DNA of 64,000 bases, from the NCBI GenBank assembly GCA_016931895.1, contig JAFGDY010000237.1, positions 54,754 to 118,753 on the forward strand, written 5' to 3'. The stretch comes from Anaerolineae bacterium. Lineage in GTDB: Bacteria; Chloroflexota; Anaerolineae; 4572-78; J111. The notes under the pieces were generated by a model, which was given only the letters and a program-made list of their open reading frames with translations, had not been told where the DNA came from and did not search any database. Positions 61,297-64,000 of this stretch are shown here, piece by piece (position 1 is the stretch's first letter; every line of letters starts with the position of its first letter). Position numbers and translations under genes: made by a program.

Positions 61297-61336
61297 GCAC
61301 AAAACAGTAAACTCGGTAGCAGTAAATTACGCCTAT

Positions 61337-61529
61337 TTAAAAAATAGTATCACCCTTATTAGCATCGTAAATGATTTTCGTGATACGGGCAAATTCTTCT
61401 TCGCGTTTGCCCACTTGCTTTCTGGCGGCGGGCGGCTTATACTTGTGTTGATTGGCCGGTTAAAGCTGATTGGCGTTTGGGATGATCGGTTATGTTGAAT
61501 CGATCCAGGCGATAGGGGTTTAAACTCAT
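61337..61529 (-). pseudogene. Small gene of about 64 codons broken by a frameshift
   Basis: In the 308-base gap 61249-61556 the minus strand has an ATG at 61529 opening MSLNPYRLDRFNITDHPKRQ and closing 30 codons on at 61437. A second frame, open from 61459 to a stop at 61337, continues protein-like: KYKPPAARKQVGKREEEFAR then ITKIIYDANKGDTIF. The frames overlap at 61437-61459, so one base gained or lost joins them into a basic protein of about 64 residues. It is either a recent pseudogene or a sequence error. I do not recognise the family. Confidence 0.4.
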
Positions 61530-61556
61530 TTATTAATCACCCATTGGAGGGACAAC

Positions 61557-62903
61557 ATGAAATACAATTGGAAAACCTGGGGCCGGATAGCCTTGGGCGT
61601 GGTATTATGGACTCTGCTTGTGTTTGGATTGACCAGTGCCGGGCTGGTCAATTCGGCCAAGGCCGCCGATTTTCGCGGCGGAGACTATGTGGTCATTTCT
61701 GCTGACGAAGTTATTGACGACGACCTGTTTGTCTCAGGACAACGGGTTGAAGTGGAAGGCACGGTCAAAGGCGATTTATTTGCTGCCGCAAATGAAGTGG
61801 TTGTCAACGGCACGGTAGACGGCAGCTTGTTCATTGGAGGGCAGACGCTCCAACTGAATGGCCAGGTTAAGGGCAGCGTATATGGTAGCGGATATGCCAT
61901 GGCCATTGGTCGTGGCGCAGAAATTGGGCGCAATATGTACTTTTTTGGTTTTAGCCTGGAAACCGAAAAGGACAGCGCCATAGGTCGTAGCCTGTATACC
62001 AACGGTTATCAGGTTATTCTCAACGGCGAGGTGGCGAATGACGTTCAGGCCAATAGCGCTGCGTTGGAATTGAACGGCGTTGTTGGCGGCAACGTGGACG
62101 GGCAGGTCAGCAGTGCCGACCCCAATTGGGCGCCGCCGCCTTTTATGCCTAATTTCCCTGGCGCGGTGCCAATGGTTGCGCCCGGCTTACGACAGGGCGA
62201 AAATGCCCAAATTGGTGGCGAGGTACAGGTGTCCATGTTGGATACCGAAGTAGAAGTTGATCTTGGGCAATCTTTTGCCAACTGGTTCTGGGGAGTGCTA
62301 CGCGCCCGCCTGGGCGAATTCATTACCCTGCTCATTGTGGGCGGGCTGCTTCTGTGGCTCTGGCCCACCATTGTGCAACGCGCCAGCGCAGAAGCCGGGC
62401 AAAAGATTCTGCCCCACGCAGGCCGGGGTTGTTTAATCACGTTGATTTTCCCCATTGCGTTGGCTGCGGCCATGATCGTTCTTATTCTCATTGCCCTGCT
62501 GGCCGGTCTCATCACCTTTGGCCAACTTGGCGACGATATCCTCAGCATCGGGGGGGTATCGCTTGGCCTGCTGGCAATGGTATTCTCATTTATCTTGTTT
62601 ACTATAACCAAAGTTGTGGTGGCTTATCTGGGGGGGTGGGTAATTTTGACTCGCCTGGCCAAACAAATGGAGCCTGGCTGGTGGCTAAATTTTGCCTCGC
62701 TGGCGTTGGGGGCTTTGATCTATGAAATTTTGCGCGTAATCCCTATTTTGGGCTGGCTCTTTGCGCTGATAGTTATTCTGGTTGGGCTGGGCGCAATTTA
62801 CGTGGTACTCAGGCAGATGGTACAACCGGCATCGCCGCCTGATGAGCCGCCACCACCGCCAACGGAACCAGATCTGGGGCCAACTCCCGAAGCCGTAGCC
62901 TGA
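61557..62903 (+). CDS. Bactofilin-like polymer-forming ectodomain with membrane helices
   Basis: A 448-residue protein. Signal peptide to about residue 37 (ending SAKAADF). Residues about 40-180 are beta-helix repeats of the polymer-forming cytoskeletal type (VEVEGTVKGDLFAAANEVVV, NGTVDGSLFIGGQTLQLNGQ, VKGSVYG). A Pro-rich loop and a short strand region follow, then four membrane helices (about 245-420) and a Pro/Glu tail. Bactofilins are cytoplasmic, but here the repeat lies after a signal peptide and so outside. It could be a surface scaffold or envelope sensor. GGAGG lies 8 bases before the ATG. Confidence 0.82.
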   Translation: MKYNWKTWGRIALGVVLWTLLVFGLTSAGLVNSAKAADFRGGDYVVISADEVIDDDLFVSGQRVEVEGTVKGDLFAAANEVVVNGTVDGSLFIGGQTLQLNGQVKGSVYGSGYAMAIGRGAEIGRNMYFFGFSLETEKDSAIGRSLYTNGYQVILNGEVANDVQANSAALELNGVVGGNVDGQVSSADPNWAPPPFMPNFPGAVPMVAPGLRQGENAQIGGEVQVSMLDTEVEVDLGQSFANWFWGVLRARLGEFITLLIVGGLLLWLWPTIVQRASAEAGQKILPHAGRGCLITLIFPIALAAAMIVLILIALLAGLITFGQLGDDILSIGGVSLGLLAMVFSFILFTITKVVVAYLGGWVILTRLAKQMEPGWWLNFASLALGALIYEILRVIPILGWLFALIVILVGLGAIYVVLRQMVQPASPPDEPPPPPTEPDLGPTPEAVA

Positions 62904-63028
62904 GCCGGTAAGCTTCCCTATCGCCAACCAACCATTCAATGGTCGTAGCCCCGGTAGCGTTTGTCTATTGGGGCTACTCAACCCTATTTCCCGGTTAAGC
63001 GTTCCGGTTTGAGAGAAGGAGGATCGGC

Positions 63029-63421
63029 ATGCCGCCACCATCAATTGACCAACAAGTCATTTTTCTTTACACCCCCAACCTGGCCCAAACAGATCATTTT
63101 TACCAAAAAATTTTGGGGCTGCCTCTGGTACTCGACCAGGGCAATTGCCGGATTTACCGGGTCAGCCGGGATGGCTTTGTGGGATTCTGCCAGCACCTCA
63201 CCGCGCCGGAAAAACTCGAGGGTATAATTTTTACCCTGGTCACTACCGAAATGGACGAATGGCACCGGTATCTCCGGGAAAAAGGGGTTGAATTTGAAAA
63301 GCCTCCCACCCTTAATCCCAAGTTCAATATTTACCACGCTTTTTTGCGCGACCCCAACGGTTATCTCATTGAAATCCAGCAATTTTTTGACCCGGCGTGG
63401 CCTGCGCCGGAAATAAAGTAA
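63029..63421 (+). CDS. VOC-superfamily protein (glyoxalase/dioxygenase fold)
   Basis: A 130-residue paired beta-alpha-beta-beta-beta protein. VIFLYTPNLAQTDHFYQKIL opens the first half; FNIYHAFLRDPNGYLIEIQQF ends the second, with Glu in the usual metal position. The N-terminal metal His is not evident (Gln or Phe at that place), so it may bind rather than catalyse. Substrate unknown. GAAGGAGG lies before the ATG. Confidence 0.82.
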   Translation: MPPPSIDQQVIFLYTPNLAQTDHFYQKILGLPLVLDQGNCRIYRVSRDGFVGFCQHLTAPEKLEGIIFTLVTTEMDEWHRYLREKGVEFEKPPTLNPKFNIYHAFLRDPNGYLIEIQQFFDPAWPAPEIK

Positions 63422-63452
63422 CGCAAAAACCTTCGATGTTGCGTGATGAACA

Positions 63453-64000
63453 TTACTCATACGCCAGCACTTCGCGCACGGTCATGCGTGAGGCGTTCCA
63501 GGCGGGCAGGAAACTGGCAATGACCGACAGCACAATCACCACCGCTAACCACATCAACGTCCCAAAAAGCGAAAAGGTATAAGTGAGTTCGGTGCCCAGC
63601 AACTGTTGGCCAATAAGGTTGCTGAGAAGTTTGCTGATTGGCAAGGCCACAACAATGGCTACCAACCAACTCAAGATACCAATCAGAATACCCTCTACGA
63701 TAATGATCTGCAAAATCGCCCCGTTGCTTGCCCCCACAGCCCGCATCACGCCCATTTCACGAGTCCGTTCCAACACATTGATGCTCATTGTGCCCATAAG
63801 GCCCAACCCGCCCACCACGGCCAGCAAGATGGCCATCACCAGCATTAAGGCAAAAAATATCCCAAATAGAATTTGGATGCCGGCAACATCTTCGTCTACC
63901 GTTATCCCCGCGCTTACCCGAACCCCCTCTTCCTCCAGTTGCGATTCCAATCTCGTTAGCACTGTTTTTCGATATTCGGGCGTATGCTGATCGGTTTTAA
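63453..64000 (-). CDS. MacB/FtsX-type ABC transporter permease (C-terminal part)
   Basis: The frame is open to the window edge, so the N terminus lies beyond 64000. The visible 182 residues include the end of a periplasmic domain (LTRLESQLEEEGVRVSAGIT) and three membrane helices of the FtsX domain (FFALMLVMAILLAVVGGLGL; IIIVEGILIGILSWLVAIV; LMWLAVVIVLSVIASFLP). The coupling motif NVLERTREMGVMRAVGA and the family end PAWNASRMTVREVLAYE are present. Such permeases work in lipoprotein, peptide or macrolide export with an ATPase partner. The ATPase gene is not in view. Confidence 0.92.
   Translation of the reverse strand, partial: KTDQHTPEYRKTVLTRLESQLEEEGVRVSAGITVDEDVAGIQILFGIFFALMLVMAILLAVVGGLGLMGTMSINVLERTREMGVMRAVGASNGAILQIIIVEGILIGILSWLVAIVVALPISKLLSNLIGQQLLGTELTYTFSLFGTLMWLAVVIVLSVIASFLPAWNASRMTVREVLAYE

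Noticed and set aside
1..64000. tRNA, rRNA, SRP RNA or insertion sequence
   Set aside because: No gap shows a cloverleaf with TTCGA-type arm, rRNA core sequence, SRP tetraloop or transposase frame with inverted ends.

Overview
The window is one continuous piece of a bacterial chromosome with moderate G+C, dense genes and no CRISPR array, transposase, rRNA or tRNA gene that I could recognise. Several traits point to Chloroflexota (an Anaerolineae-like lineage). Lipoproteins and membrane proteins carry Pro/Thr 'TPTPTP' linkers, an AAA_35-type ATPase is joined to WD40 repeats, topoisomerase I has an extra N-terminal zinc ribbon, and there is a DUF4178/DUF350/spermidine-synthase cluster. This placement is inferred from gene content; no marker phylogeny could be run. 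Promoters are of the ordinary sigma-70 type, usually TTGACN, 17 bp, TATAAT/TATACT, and are easy to read.

Layout. 1-7335: the end of parB, a pentapeptide-repeat membrane protein, a membrane-anchored protein, then galT, a CoA-type Nudix hydrolase, an SRPBCC protein, a sugar/cofactor nucleotidyltransferase and an NAD-dependent epimerase. 7430-12020: mutM, a Nudix hydrolase, pdxT and ftsK. 12096-16521: a leftward operon of two DUF4178 zinc-ribbon proteins, DUF350, a small membrane protein and a membrane-bound spermidine-synthase-like enzyme. 16678-18832: a KtrB/TrkH plus KtrA/TrkA potassium uptake pair. 18836-23613: a SecD-like ectodomain protein, PPi-type phosphofructokinase, 6-phosphogluconate dehydrogenase and a HAD phosphatase; the last three share a promoter with a 16-bp palindromic operator. 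23827-27080: a large membrane spermidine-synthase homologue interrupted in frame by two kinds of repeat DNA, and a lipoprotein isoaspartyl methyltransferase.

27210-34731 is a leftward catabolic island for unsaturated uronic-acid oligosaccharides: GntR regulator with an adjacent palindrome, GH88 hydrolase, SDR, KDG kinase, 2-hydroxyacid dehydrogenase, KDPG aldolase, TIM-barrel isomerase and Gfo/Idh oxidoreductase. Together they could turn delta-4,5 uronides into pyruvate and glyceraldehyde 3-phosphate.

34924-45577 is the accessory heart of the window. It holds an Ala/Thr/Asn-repeat membrane protein, a five-heme c-type cytochrome lipoprotein, and two overlapping genes. The first encodes effector-associated domain - Ser/Thr kinase - TIR - AAA_35; the second encodes AAA_35 - coiled coil - one membrane helix - long Ala-rich coil - 14 WD40 repeats. 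The pair sits behind a leader with a terminator-like hairpin and a competing pairing. I regard it as the best candidate for an undescribed signalling or immune (conflict) system.

45599-54507 is housekeeping: a CbpA/DnaJ-type chaperone, topA-manC-dprA, and rimM-khpA-rpsP-ffh. 54733-64000 holds a one-component LuxR-type regulator with an external kelch propeller, folP, a B3/B4-domain protein, a receiver-histidine kinase hybrid, a lipoprotein with a catalytically degenerate staphylococcal-nuclease fold, a receiver-coiled-coil protein, a broken small gene, a bactofilin-like membrane protein, a VOC protein and the end of a MacB/FtsX-type permease gene.
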